Part shown: in pieces, positions 56,054 through 63,878 of the stretch
How the letters are laid out: each line of letters starts with the position of its first letter
Position numbering within the stretch: position 1 is the first letter of the stretch
Assembly: GCF_007795095.1 (NCBI RefSeq)
Contig: NZ_CP042218.1
Coordinates: 2,707,001 to 2,771,000, forward strand
DNA from: Luteimonas granuli
GTDB taxonomy: Bacteria; Pseudomonadota; Gammaproteobacteria; Xanthomonadales; Xanthomonadaceae
Direction: 5' to 3'
Length of the DNA: 64,000 nucleotides
Notes under the pieces: generated by a model
The model's database searches: none
What the model was told of the DNA's origin: nothing
Seen by the model: the letters and a program-made list of their open reading frames with translations, nothing else
Translations under genes and position numbers: made by a program

Positions 56054-58168
56054 ATGCCTGGCATGGATATCGTGATTTCCAAGACCGTACTGCTGGCGAT
56101 CGTGCTGGCGCCGCTGTTCGGCGCCATCGTCGCCGGCCTGTTCGGCCGCCAGGTCGGCCGCGTGGGCGCGCAATCGGTGACCATCCTCGGCGTCGCGGCG
56201 AGCTGCGCGCTGTCGTGCTACGTGCTGTGGCAGCTGATCCAGGGCGCGGCGCCCTTCAACGAGAACGTCTACACCTGGTTCTCGGTGGCGGGCTTCGAGG
56301 CGCACGCCGGCTTCATGGTCGACAGGCTGACCGCGATGATGATGGTGGTGGTGACCTTCGTCTCGCTGCTGGTCCACGTCTACACGATCGGCTACATGGC
56401 GGACGATCCGGGCTACCAGCGCTTCTTCAGCTACATCAGCCTGTTCACCTTCTCCATGCTGGCGCTGGTGATGGCCAACAACTTCCTGCAGCTGTTCTTC
56501 GGTTGGGAAGCGGTGGGCCTGGTGTCGTACCTGCTGATCGGTTTCTGGTTCAAGCGCCCGACCGCGGTGTTCGCCAACCTGAAGGCTTTCCTGGTCAACC
56601 GCGTCGGCGACTTCGGCATGTTGCTGGGAATCGCCGGCGTGGCGTACTGGTTCGGGACCCTGGACTACGCCACGGTGTTCGCCAATGCCGGCCCGGTCCT
56701 CGGCGGCGGGCAGGTCATCGAGATCTTCGAGGGCCATGCCTGGTCGGTCGCGACCCTGATCTGCATCCTGCTGTTCATCGGTGCCATGGGCAAGTCGGCG
56801 CAGGTGCCGCTGCACGTGTGGCTCCCGGACTCGATGGAGGGCCCGACCCCGATCTCGGCGCTGATCCACGCCGCGACCATGGTCACCGCCGGCATCTTCA
56901 TGGTGGCGCGCATGTCGCCGCTGTTCGAGCTCAGCGAAGTGGCGCTGCAGTTCATCCTCTTCATCGGCGCCACCACGGCCTTCTTCACCGGCCTGATCGG
57001 CATCGTCCAGAACGACATCAAGCGCGTGGTGGCGTACTCCACGCTGTCGCAGCTCGGCTACATGACCGTGGCGCTGGGCGTGTCCGCGTACTCGGCGGCC
57101 GTGTTCCACCTGATGACCCACGCGTTCTTCAAGGCCCTGCTGTTCCTGGGCGCGGGCTCGGTGATCATCGCCATGCACCACGAGCAGGACATGCGCCGCA
57201 TGGGCGGCCTGCGCAGGTACATGCCGATCACCTTCTGGACCATGGTGATCGGCACCCTGGCCCTGGTGGCGACGCCGTTCTTCAGCGGCTTCTATTCCAA
57301 GGACACCATCATCGAGGCGGCGAAGTACGGCGCCGAGGGGATGGGCTGGGTCGGCACGTACGGCTACTGGGCGGTCCTGCTGGGTGCGTTCGTGACCTCG
57401 TTCTACAGCTTCCGCCTGCTGTACCTGACCTTCTTCGGCCGGGAACGCTTCCGCGACGCGGCACCCGCGCACGAGGATGCGCACGGCAAGCACGATCACG
57501 AAACCCATCACGAGCCCTCGAGCCTCGACGCCTACGGCCATGACGACCATGGCGTGCACGAGCCGCGCGAGTCGCCCTGGGTGGTGACCCTGCCCCTGGT
57601 GCTGCTGGCGATCCCCTCGATCGCGATCGGCTTCTTCACCGCCGGCCCGATGCTGTTCGGCACCGACTGGAGCGGCAGGGAGCAGGTGCTGCCGTTCTTC
57701 CTCGGCGCCATCGAGGTGCTCCCGCAGCACGACACCCTGGCGCGCATCGCGTCCGAACTCTGGCACGGTCCGGTGGCGTTCGCGCTGCATGGCTTCCTCA
57801 CGCCCGCGTTCTGGCTGACGCTCGCCGGCTTCGTGCTCGCGACGGTCATGTACTGGTGGCGTCCGGAGCTGGCGGCGAAGGCCCGGCGTGCATTCGCGCT
57901 GCCGGTCAAGGTGCTCGAGAACAAGTACTGGGCGGACGACTTCTGGATCGGTGGCCTGGCCGGCGGCAGCCTGCAGCTGGGCAAGGCCTCCGACCTCGTC
58001 GACCGCCGTGCGATCGACGGCGTGGCGGTGAACGGCACCGCCGGTTTCATCGGTCTCGCGTCGCGCGTCCTGCGCCGCCTGCAGTCGGGGCGCCTGTACG
58101 ACTATGCATTCACGATGATCGTCGGCCTGATCGTGCTCCTGGCCGTGCTCATCCACCACTGGACCTGA
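56054..58168 (+). CDS. nuoL: NADH-quinone oxidoreductase subunit L
   Basis: A 704-residue proton-pumping antiporter-like subunit with the long lateral helix at its C-terminus. FFGWEAVGLVSYLLIGFWF (key Glu), VPLHVWLPDSMEGPTPISALIHAATMV (Lys/His) and TTAFFTGLIGIVQNDIKRVVAYSTLSQLGYM are diagnostic. A His/Asp/Glu-rich cytosolic or periplasmic loop (~475-505, HEDAHGKHDHETHHEP) is unusual. ATG 56054 used; ATG 56063 possible. Confidence 0.95.
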   Translation: MPGMDIVISKTVLLAIVLAPLFGAIVAGLFGRQVGRVGAQSVTILGVAASCALSCYVLWQLIQGAAPFNENVYTWFSVAGFEAHAGFMVDRLTAMMMVVVTFVSLLVHVYTIGYMADDPGYQRFFSYISLFTFSMLALVMANNFLQLFFGWEAVGLVSYLLIGFWFKRPTAVFANLKAFLVNRVGDFGMLLGIAGVAYWFGTLDYATVFANAGPVLGGGQVIEIFEGHAWSVATLICILLFIGAMGKSAQVPLHVWLPDSMEGPTPISALIHAATMVTAGIFMVARMSPLFELSEVALQFILFIGATTAFFTGLIGIVQNDIKRVVAYSTLSQLGYMTVALGVSAYSAAVFHLMTHAFFKALLFLGAGSVIIAMHHEQDMRRMGGLRRYMPITFWTMVIGTLALVATPFFSGFYSKDTIIEAAKYGAEGMGWVGTYGYWAVLLGAFVTSFYSFRLLYLTFFGRERFRDAAPAHEDAHGKHDHETHHEPSSLDAYGHDDHGVHEPRESPWVVTLPLVLLAIPSIAIGFFTAGPMLFGTDWSGREQVLPFFLGAIEVLPQHDTLARIASELWHGPVAFALHGFLTPAFWLTLAGFVLATVMYWWRPELAAKARRAFALPVKVLENKYWADDFWIGGLAGGSLQLGKASDLVDRRAIDGVAVNGTAGFIGLASRVLRRLQSGRLYDYAFTMIVGLIVLLAVLIHHWT

Positions 58169-58181
58169 CGGAAGACGATAC

Positions 58182-59696
58182 GTGTCGAACTGGCCTCTCC
58201 TCAGCCTCCTCATCTGGCTGCCGATCATCGGCGGTGCGGGGGTGCTCGCGCTCGGCAACCGCGCCGGCGCCGCCCGCTGGCTGTCGCTGGCGATCGCCCT
58301 CGTGGTGCTCGCCATCAGCATCCCCCTGTTCACCGGCTACGACGCCTCGGCGGCCGCGGCCACGATGCAGTTCGTCGAGGCCCGGGAGTGGATCCCGGCC
58401 TATGACATCCAGTACCACCTGGGCGCGGACGGCATCTCGGTCGCGCTGATCGTGCTGACCACCCTGGTCACGGTGCTGGTGCTGATCGGGGCCTGGACCT
58501 CGATCGACAAGCGCGTCAGCCAGTACTACGCCTCGATGCTGATCCTCGAGGGCCTGATGATCGGCGTGTTCTCGGCCGTGGACGCGATGCTGTTCTACGT
58601 GTTCTTCGAGGGCATGCTGATCCCGATGTTCATCATCATCGGCGTCTGGGGCGGGCCGCGTCGCGTGTACGCGTCGGTGAAGTTCTTCCTGTACACCTTC
58701 CTCGGCTCGGTCTTCATGCTGGTCGGCCTGGTGTACCTCTACCTGAAGTCGGGCAGCTGGCAGCTGCCCGACCTGTACGCGCTGCCGCTGACCGCGACCG
58801 AGCAGATGTGGCTGTTCTTCGCCTTCCTGATCGCGTTCGCGGTCAAGGTGCCGATGTTCCCGGTGCACACCTGGCTCCCGGACGCGCACGTCGAGGCGCC
58901 CACCGGCGGTTCGGTGATCCTGGCGGCGATCATGCTGAAGATCGGCGGCTACGGCTTCCTGCGCTTCAGCCTGCCGATCACGCCCGACGCCGGCCACGAG
59001 TGGGCCTGGCTGCTGATCGCGCTGTCGCTGGTGGCGGTGGTCTACGTCGGCCTGGTGGCGCTGGTCCAGCAGGACATGAAGAAGCTGATCGCGTACTCCT
59101 CGGTCTCGCACATGGGCTTCGTGACCCTGGGCATCTTCATCGCCTTCGCGCTGGTGCGTGACACCGGCAACCCCGAGGCCGCGCGCCTGGGCATGCAGGG
59201 CGCGATGGTGCAGATGGTTTCCCACGGCTTCGTATCGGGCGCCATGTTCTCCTGCGTCGGAGTGCTGTACGACCGCATGCACACGCGCATGATCCGGGAC
59301 TACGGCGGCGTGGCGAACGTGATGCCGGTGTTCGCGGCGTTCTACGTGCTGTTCGCGTTCGCCAACTCCGGCCTGCCGGGCACCTCCGGCTTCGTGGGTG
59401 AGTTCATGGTCATCGTGGCCTCGTTCCAGCATCATCCGCTGATCGCCTTCGTGGCCGCCATCACCCTGATCCTGGGCGCCGGCTACACGCTGTGGCTGGT
59501 CAAGCGCGTGATGTACGGCGAGGTCGGCAACGCGCACGTCGCGGAGATGAAGGACATCAACGGCCGCGAGGCCCTCGTGCTTGGCGTGTTCGCCGCGGGC
59601 GTTCTGCTCATCGGCTTCTACCCCAGGCCCCTGACCGACCTGATGGAACCGTCCATCGCGCAGCTGGCGGGCATGCTCGCCAACAGCAAGCTTTGA
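58182..59696 (+). CDS. nuoM: NADH-quinone oxidoreductase subunit M
   Basis: A 504-residue proton-pumping antiporter-like subunit. FFEGMLIPMFIIIGVWGG (key Glu), FPVHTWLPDAHVEAPTGGSVILA and LIAYSSVSHMGFVTLGIF are family motifs. Starts at GTG 58182, 14 bp after nuoL. Confidence 0.95.
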   Translation: MSNWPLLSLLIWLPIIGGAGVLALGNRAGAARWLSLAIALVVLAISIPLFTGYDASAAAATMQFVEAREWIPAYDIQYHLGADGISVALIVLTTLVTVLVLIGAWTSIDKRVSQYYASMLILEGLMIGVFSAVDAMLFYVFFEGMLIPMFIIIGVWGGPRRVYASVKFFLYTFLGSVFMLVGLVYLYLKSGSWQLPDLYALPLTATEQMWLFFAFLIAFAVKVPMFPVHTWLPDAHVEAPTGGSVILAAIMLKIGGYGFLRFSLPITPDAGHEWAWLLIALSLVAVVYVGLVALVQQDMKKLIAYSSVSHMGFVTLGIFIAFALVRDTGNPEAARLGMQGAMVQMVSHGFVSGAMFSCVGVLYDRMHTRMIRDYGGVANVMPVFAAFYVLFAFANSGLPGTSGFVGEFMVIVASFQHHPLIAFVAAITLILGAGYTLWLVKRVMYGEVGNAHVAEMKDINGREALVLGVFAAGVLLIGFYPRPLTDLMEPSIAQLAGMLANSKL

Positions 59697-59709
59697 GGAA
59701 TGTGACGCG

Positions 59710-61173
59710 ATGATGCCTGGAGCGATGACCCCTCCCGTCCGGACGCTGGCCGACATCGCGCCGCTGGCGCCCGAGCTCGTGGTCGTGATCGGCGCGTTCG
59801 CGCTGCTGATGCTGGACCTGTTCATCGGCGAGCGCCGCCGGGTCGTGACCCACGGCCTGGCCGTGGCCGTGCTGCTGGCCGCCGCCGCCATGATCGTCGC
59901 CGGCGTGGGCGGGCACGGCATGGTGCTGGCCGACATGTTCGTGCGCGACACCGTCGCCGATGTGCTGAAGGTGATCATCCTGGTGATCACCGCGGCCTCG
60001 CTGGGCTATGCCTGGCCGTTCATGCAGGAGCGCGGCCTGTACAAGGGCGAGCTGCCGGTCCTGGTGCTGTTCGCGACGCTGGGCATGATGCTGCTGGTCT
60101 CGGCGCCCAACCTGACCACGGTCTACGTCGGCCTGGAACTGCTTGCGCTGTGCCAGTACGCACTGGTCGCGATCGACCGCGACAATCCGGTCGCTTCCGA
60201 AGCGGCGATGAAGTATTTCGTGCTCGGCTCGCTGGCATCCGGCCTGCTGCTGTTCGGCATGTCGCTGGTCTACGGCGCCACCGGCAGCCTGGACCTGTCC
60301 GCGATCAGCAGCGCCGCGGCCACCGTCGAAGGCGGGACCCGCACCCTGCTGCTGACCGGGACGGTGTTCCTCGTGGTCGGCATCTGCTTCAAGTTCGGCG
60401 CTGCGCCTTTCCACATGTGGCTGCCCGACGCCTACCACGGCGCACCGACCCCAATGACCCTGTTCATCGGTTCGGCGCCCAAGCTCGCGGTGTTCGGCAT
60501 GGCCTACAGGCTGCTCGAGTCGGGTGTCGGCCCGCTGCAGGACCAGTGGCAGCTGATGCTGGCCCTGATCGCCGCGCTGTCGCTGGTGGTCGGCAACGTG
60601 TTCGCGATCGCCCAGACCAACCTCAAGCGCATGCTGGCGTACTCGACCGTCTCGCACGTCGGCTTCCTGCTGCTCGGCCTTGCCGGCGGCGGCGCCGAAG
60701 GCTACGCCGCGGCGATGTTCTACGCGATCAGCTACGCGGTCATGGCCGCCGCGGGCTTCGGTGCCATCGTGCTGCTGTCGCGGCGCGGCTTCGAGGCCGA
60801 CCGCATCGATGATTTCAAGGGCCTCAACGCCCGAAGCCCGTGGATGGCGGCGATGGTCCTGGTGATCATGGCCTCGCTCGCCGGCGTGCCGCCCTTCCTC
60901 GGCTTCTGGGCCAAGCTCGTGGTGCTGCGCGCGGCGATCGGCGGCGACATGCTGTGGCTGGCGATCGTGGGCATCGTGTTCGCGGTGGTGGGCGCGTTCT
61001 ACTACCTGCGCGTGATCAAGGTGATGTACTTCGACGAGCCTGCCGGCGAGGCCATCGAGGTCCGCGACAACGGCCCGTTGAAGGTGCTGTTCTCCGCCAA
61101 CGCGCTGGCCCTGCTGGTGCTGGGCATCGCATGGAATCCGATCATGGCCCTGTGCCAGGCGGCGTTCGCCTGA
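59710..61173 (+). CDS. nuoN: NADH-quinone oxidoreductase subunit N
   Basis: A 487-residue proton-pumping antiporter-like subunit. GLELLALCQYALVAIDRDN (key Glu), AAPFHMWLPDAYHGAPTPMTLFIGSAPKLA and MLAYSTVSHVGFLLLGLAGG identify it. GAGGAA lies ~10 nt upstream of ATG 59710. Last gene of the operon; the tRNA-fMet follows 83 bp later with its own promoter. Confidence 0.95.
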   Translation: MMPGAMTPPVRTLADIAPLAPELVVVIGAFALLMLDLFIGERRRVVTHGLAVAVLLAAAAMIVAGVGGHGMVLADMFVRDTVADVLKVIILVITAASLGYAWPFMQERGLYKGELPVLVLFATLGMMLLVSAPNLTTVYVGLELLALCQYALVAIDRDNPVASEAAMKYFVLGSLASGLLLFGMSLVYGATGSLDLSAISSAAATVEGGTRTLLLTGTVFLVVGICFKFGAAPFHMWLPDAYHGAPTPMTLFIGSAPKLAVFGMAYRLLESGVGPLQDQWQLMLALIAALSLVVGNVFAIAQTNLKRMLAYSTVSHVGFLLLGLAGGGAEGYAAAMFYAISYAVMAAAGFGAIVLLSRRGFEADRIDDFKGLNARSPWMAAMVLVIMASLAGVPPFLGFWAKLVVLRAAIGGDMLWLAIVGIVFAVVGAFYYLRVIKVMYFDEPAGEAIEVRDNGPLKVLFSANALALLVLGIAWNPIMALCQAAFA

Positions 61174-61215
61174 TCGCGCGCTGAGCGTCCGCAGGCGCGC
61201 GACGCGATCGCGGGC

Positions 61216-61244
61216 TTGCAAGACATCCGGCATTCCGTCATAAT
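61216..61244 (+). promoter_or_regulatory. promoter of tRNA-fMet
   Basis: TTGCAA (61216-61221), 17 nt, CATAAT (61239-61244), 11 nt before the tRNA. The discriminator is GC-rich (GTCGGCC), typical of stringently controlled stable-RNA promoters. Confidence 0.75.
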
Positions 61245-61255
61245 TGTCGGCCTGC

Positions 61256-61332
61256 TGCGGGGTGGAGCAGTCTGGCAGCTCGTCGGGCTCATAACCCGAA
61301 GGTCGCAGGTTCAAATCCTGCCCCCGCTACCA
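61256..61332 (+). tRNA. initiator tRNA-fMet (CAT)
   Basis: A 77-nt tRNA with encoded CCA. The anticodon stem TCGGG/CCCGA around CTCATAA has the three G-C pairs of initiators. Acceptor positions 2-7 (GCGGGG) pair with CCCCGC; position 1 is T and position 72 is T, so the end is a U-U mismatch instead of the usual C-A. T-arm GCAGG-TTCAAAT-CCTGC. Confidence 0.96.
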
Positions 61333-61347
61333 GTTTTGCAGCAGTCC

Positions 61348-61384
61348 GAACGGCGCGCCTGATACCAGGCGCGCCGTTCTTTTT
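61348..61384 (+). terminator. intrinsic terminator after tRNA-fMet
   Basis: A perfect 14-bp stem (61348-61361 with 61366-61379, starting GAACGGCGCG) with loop ATAC, followed by TTTTT. Strong Rho-independent terminator. Confidence 0.92.
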
Positions 61385-61747
61385 GGTTCCTCGTCAGGCT
61401 CCGGGACGCGGGCGTGCAGTCGCCGCGTTGTTGCACCCGGGAGCGGCTCCGTTGTGGTCTGGCGCCAGTCCCGCGCTCAGGAGCGGCTCCCTTCTGGTCC
61501 GCGCAGCCCGTCCCGCGCACAGGGGGTGTGCTCCCCCGGCCGTCTCCGCGTCCTGCTCCCATCGGCCGGCCGCCGGCCATCCATGGCCGGCTGTCCGCAC
61601 ACCCCCTGTACGCGGGACGGGCTCCAACGTTCTGCGGCTTCGGGACGGAAGATCAAGAGCGGTCGCGAGCAGGGCGGCGCGCACTCACATCCGATCCGCC
61701 TGCGTCCGCGGCGGACTCCAGGGGAACGTCTCCCCGATAACGTGCCC
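61385..61747. repeat. intergenic region with second copy of the repeat mosaic, no gene
   Basis: From ~61408 this 340-bp region repeats the layout of 26.44-26.80 kb in the same orientation: the GGCGTGCAGT segment (61409), two diverged 42-bp units (61431-61505), stem-loop R3 (61506-61622) and the tail to 61662. The rest (61663-61747) is partly similar to the end of the 26-kb mosaic but lacks R2. Confidence 0.85.
61506..61622 (+). repeat. stem-loop repeat element, copy R3
   Basis: The arms 61506-61531 and 61597-61622 pair over 26 nt with one mismatch (C-A on plus, G-U on minus). The 65-nt core is identical to R1. The next 40 bp after the element also match R1's flank with one change. Confidence 0.9.
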
Positions 61748-62953
61748 TCAGGCCTCCAGGACCATCCGCCCGCGGCTTCCGCGACGGTCACGCCCCTCGC
61801 CAACGATCACATGCGGCACGAAGCGCGCGGTGTCGCGGGTGATCGGCGAATCGTCTTCGCGAATGCCCATGCCGCAGGCGCGGTCGCCCACGACCCAGCT
61901 GCCGATCAGCGGATACGCGCCGCCATGCTCGGGGAGCGCGTGCAGCGCCTGGCGGATGGCGGGGCCGCCATAGGGACCGGGCTGGTGCAGCGTGCGGCCG
62001 TCGGAAAAGCGCATCTCGATGTTCGCGCCTTCGCGCGAGAACAGGGGTTTGCGCACCCAGCCGCCGGGCAGCGGGGCGGCGCCGTCGTCGAACTCGGCCG
62101 GCAGGAGATTCGGATGGCCGCGATGGCGCTCCCACAGCAGCGGCAGCACGCCCTTGTTGCTGAGCAGCAGCTTCCAGGCCGGCTCGAGCAGCCGCATGCC
62201 CGAGCCGGGCAGGGCCTGCGCGAACTCGTCGGCGAACAGGTCCTCGAGCGGGTAGAGCTTGAACAGGCTGGCGATCACCACGTCGTCGCCCGCGGTGAAG
62301 CGGCCATCGGCCGCCAGTCCGATGTCCTCGATCGCCACCGTGCCCGACTCGATGCCGGCCTGCGCGGCGCAGTCGCGCAGGTAGTCGACGGTGCCCTGGT
62401 CCTCGGCGCTGCCCTGGGAGGCGGCGAAGAACAGGGGCCGCGGCAGCCTGCCGCCGATCTCGGCGAAGCGCTCCACCAGGGCCTCGTGGATGGCGTTGAA
62501 CTGGTCGGCGTCCGGCGGCAGGGCGCCGGATTCGCGTTGCCGCTCCAGCCAGTCCCACTGGAAGAAGGCCGCCTCGAACAGCGAAGTCGGGGTGTCGTAG
62601 TTGAGCTCGTACAGCTTCGCCGGGCCGCGGCCGTCGTAGGCCAGGTCGATGCGCCCGTAGAGGTGGGGATCGCGGCGCCGCCAGCTGTCGGCGACCTGGT
62701 CGCGGGCAGCCATCGGGATCGCCAGCCGTTCCATCAGCTCCTGGCTGCCGGCAGCCTCGGCCGCGAGTTCCATCGCCATGGAGTGCAGCTCGGCGCTGGG
62801 GTCCTCGATGTCGTCCTCGATCTGGCGCAGGTCGAAGGCGTAGTACGCGCTTTCATCCCAGTACGGGGCGCCGTCGATGGTGTGGAAGGCGAAGCCGCAG
62901 TCCGCGGCGCGCCGGCGCCAGTCCGGGCGTGGCTCGATCGCGATCCGGCGCAT
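61748..62953 (-). CDS. glutathionylspermidine synthase family protein (YgiC-like)
   Basis: A 401-residue ATP-grasp enzyme of the GSP-synthase family. Features: GRIDLAYDGRGPAKLYELNYDTPTSLFEAAFFQWDW, FAASQGSAEDQGTVDYLRDCA, WKLLLSNKGVLPLLWE and SREGANIEMRF (ATP/Mg site), PLIGSWVVGDRACGMGIREDDSPIT. It lacks the amidase domain of E. coli Gss. Its likely role is peptide-bond formation with an unknown amine; YgiC itself did not show GSP synthesis in vitro. Its start overlaps the stop of the DUF1190 gene (ATGA). Confidence 0.88.
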   Translation of the reverse strand: MRRIAIEPRPDWRRRAADCGFAFHTIDGAPYWDESAYYAFDLRQIEDDIEDPSAELHSMAMELAAEAAGSQELMERLAIPMAARDQVADSWRRRDPHLYGRIDLAYDGRGPAKLYELNYDTPTSLFEAAFFQWDWLERQRESGALPPDADQFNAIHEALVERFAEIGGRLPRPLFFAASQGSAEDQGTVDYLRDCAAQAGIESGTVAIEDIGLAADGRFTAGDDVVIASLFKLYPLEDLFADEFAQALPGSGMRLLEPAWKLLLSNKGVLPLLWERHRGHPNLLPAEFDDGAAPLPGGWVRKPLFSREGANIEMRFSDGRTLHQPGPYGGPAIRQALHALPEHGGAYPLIGSWVVGDRACGMGIREDDSPITRDTARFVPHVIVGEGRDRRGSRGRMVLEA

Positions 62954-63516
62954 CAGCCGCCGGCGCTGCGGCCGGCGCCGGAACGGCCGAAGCCGCCGCG
63001 GCGCACGGTGGGCGCACGATCGGGCTGTAGGTCGGTGCGGGCGAGGGCGATGGCGCCACCGGGGCCCGCCTGGGGACGCAGCCAGCCCGACTGGTTGGAG
63101 AGGAAGGCGGGCGCCGCGCGCGTATTGCCCGCCGCCGCCGCCGGCGCGCCCGAAGGCGCGGGGCCGGGAGCCATCGCGCCGCCGCGGCCGCCGAGCATCT
63201 GCGAGAGCACGAAGCCGGCCATCATCGGTCCGACGAAGCTGCCACCTGCGCTCTGCCGGGTCTCGCACCGGCCCTCGCCGAACTCCGCCTCGCATTCGGC
63301 CACCGACGCGTAGCGCGGCGCGACGGCGTCTGCCTGGGCCTGCGCCTGGTCGAAGGCCTGGCGGCACATCGATGGATTCATGGTTTCGGTCGCGCAAGCC
63401 TCGACCGAGGTGAACAGGCCCTCCGATGTCTGCACTTCGGGCTGCTTCGCGCAGGCCACCAGCAGCAGCGGGGCCGAGCCCATGAGGACGAGAGCGGTCT
63501 TGCGGGAGCGTTTCAT
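62953..63516 (-). CDS. DUF1190 family lipoprotein (YgiB-like)
   Basis: A 187-residue lipoprotein. Basic n-region, hydrophobic core and lipobox-like LLVACAKQP. The mature part has paired Cys motifs (SVEACATETMNPSMCRQAF and SVAECEAEFGEGRCE), a glycine-rich SFVGPMMAGFVLSQMLGG and a low-complexity tail. Matches DUF1190. YgiB and YgiC occur as a pair in enterobacteria; the same order and coupling here support a joint envelope function. Start 63516; ATG 63537 is upstream without better support. Confidence 0.83.
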   Translation of the reverse strand: MKRSRKTALVLMGSAPLLLVACAKQPEVQTSEGLFTSVEACATETMNPSMCRQAFDQAQAQADAVAPRYASVAECEAEFGEGRCETRQSAGGSFVGPMMAGFVLSQMLGGRGGAMAPGPAPSGAPAAAAGNTRAAPAFLSNQSGWLRPQAGPGGAIALARTDLQPDRAPTVRRGGFGRSGAGRSAGG

Positions 63517-63598
63517 CGAAGCATTGCACCGGCGCATGGCTGGACGCCAAGATTAACCGATGGCGCCTGCGGGAGGGCGGAAGGGGGCGTTGTCTATC

Positions 63599-63627
63599 TT
63601 GCGGGAAGACGGCGCCACGCCTATAAT
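63599..63627 (+). promoter_or_regulatory. strong sigma-70 promoter
   Basis: TTGCGG (63599-63604), 17 nt, TATAAT (63622-63627). The -10 is a perfect consensus in otherwise GC-rich DNA. Transcription would start at ~63634. Confidence 0.8.
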
Positions 63628-63633
63628 CCAGCG

Positions 63634-63735
63634 GCTCGGCGGGATCCGCAGGGCCGGCGCGGCGCCAGCGGCGCAGGGGCCGGCATCCGCCGCAAGCTTT
63701 TCGCAGTCGCCGGAGAGCCTCCAAGGAGGCTTTTT
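63634..63735 (+). ncRNA. candidate ~100-nt small RNA or rimP leader attenuator
   Basis: The stretch from the predicted start to the terminator at 63716-63735 lacks an SD-preceded frame and is GC-rich with internal complementarity (GCGCGGCGCC, CCGGC/GCCGG). It could be a free small RNA or an attenuated leader of the rimP-nusA-infB operon. No known RNA family was recognised. Confidence 0.45.
63716..63735 (+). terminator. intrinsic terminator of the leader/small RNA
   Basis: AGCCTCC-AA-GGAGGCT followed by TTTT. Short but GC-rich, typical intrinsic terminator shape. Confidence 0.75.
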
Positions 63736-63807
63736 CGATTGCGGGAGTCGGGCTCGCGCGGTGCGCAACGAGGCGCGCCGGCACCGGATCCAGCAGCATC
63801 GGACAAG

Positions 63808-63836
63808 GGGCCCGTCGGGCCCTTTTTCGTTTTTCG
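63808..63836 (+). terminator. second hairpin-T tract before rimP
   Basis: GGGCCC-GTC-GGGCCC followed by TTTTTCGTTTTT, 43 nt before the rimP start. It can act as a second terminator or attenuator of readthrough into rimP. Confidence 0.65.
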
Positions 63837-63878
63837 TTCCCCGGCGCGGCCGGTACTTGACCAGACAGGAGGAAGCCA

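Larger units (their letters stand above)
63517..63878. other. intergenic region upstream of rimP with promoter and two hairpins
   Basis: It contains no convincing coding frame. It holds a strong plus-strand promoter (63599-63627), a ~100-nt transcript unit ending in a terminator (63716-63735), a GC-rich stretch and a second hairpin-T tract (63808-63836), then the SD of rimP. Confidence 0.7.

Noticed and set aside
61348-61662. Integrated element or attachment site at tRNA-fMet
   Set aside because: The tRNA 3' end is not duplicated downstream and there is no integrase; the repeat simply lies behind the terminator.
61454-63313. Long plus-strand frame across the 61.5-63.3 kb region
   Set aside because: It runs antisense through the YgiC/YgiB-like pair and the repeat; its composition is that of a high-GC shadow frame.
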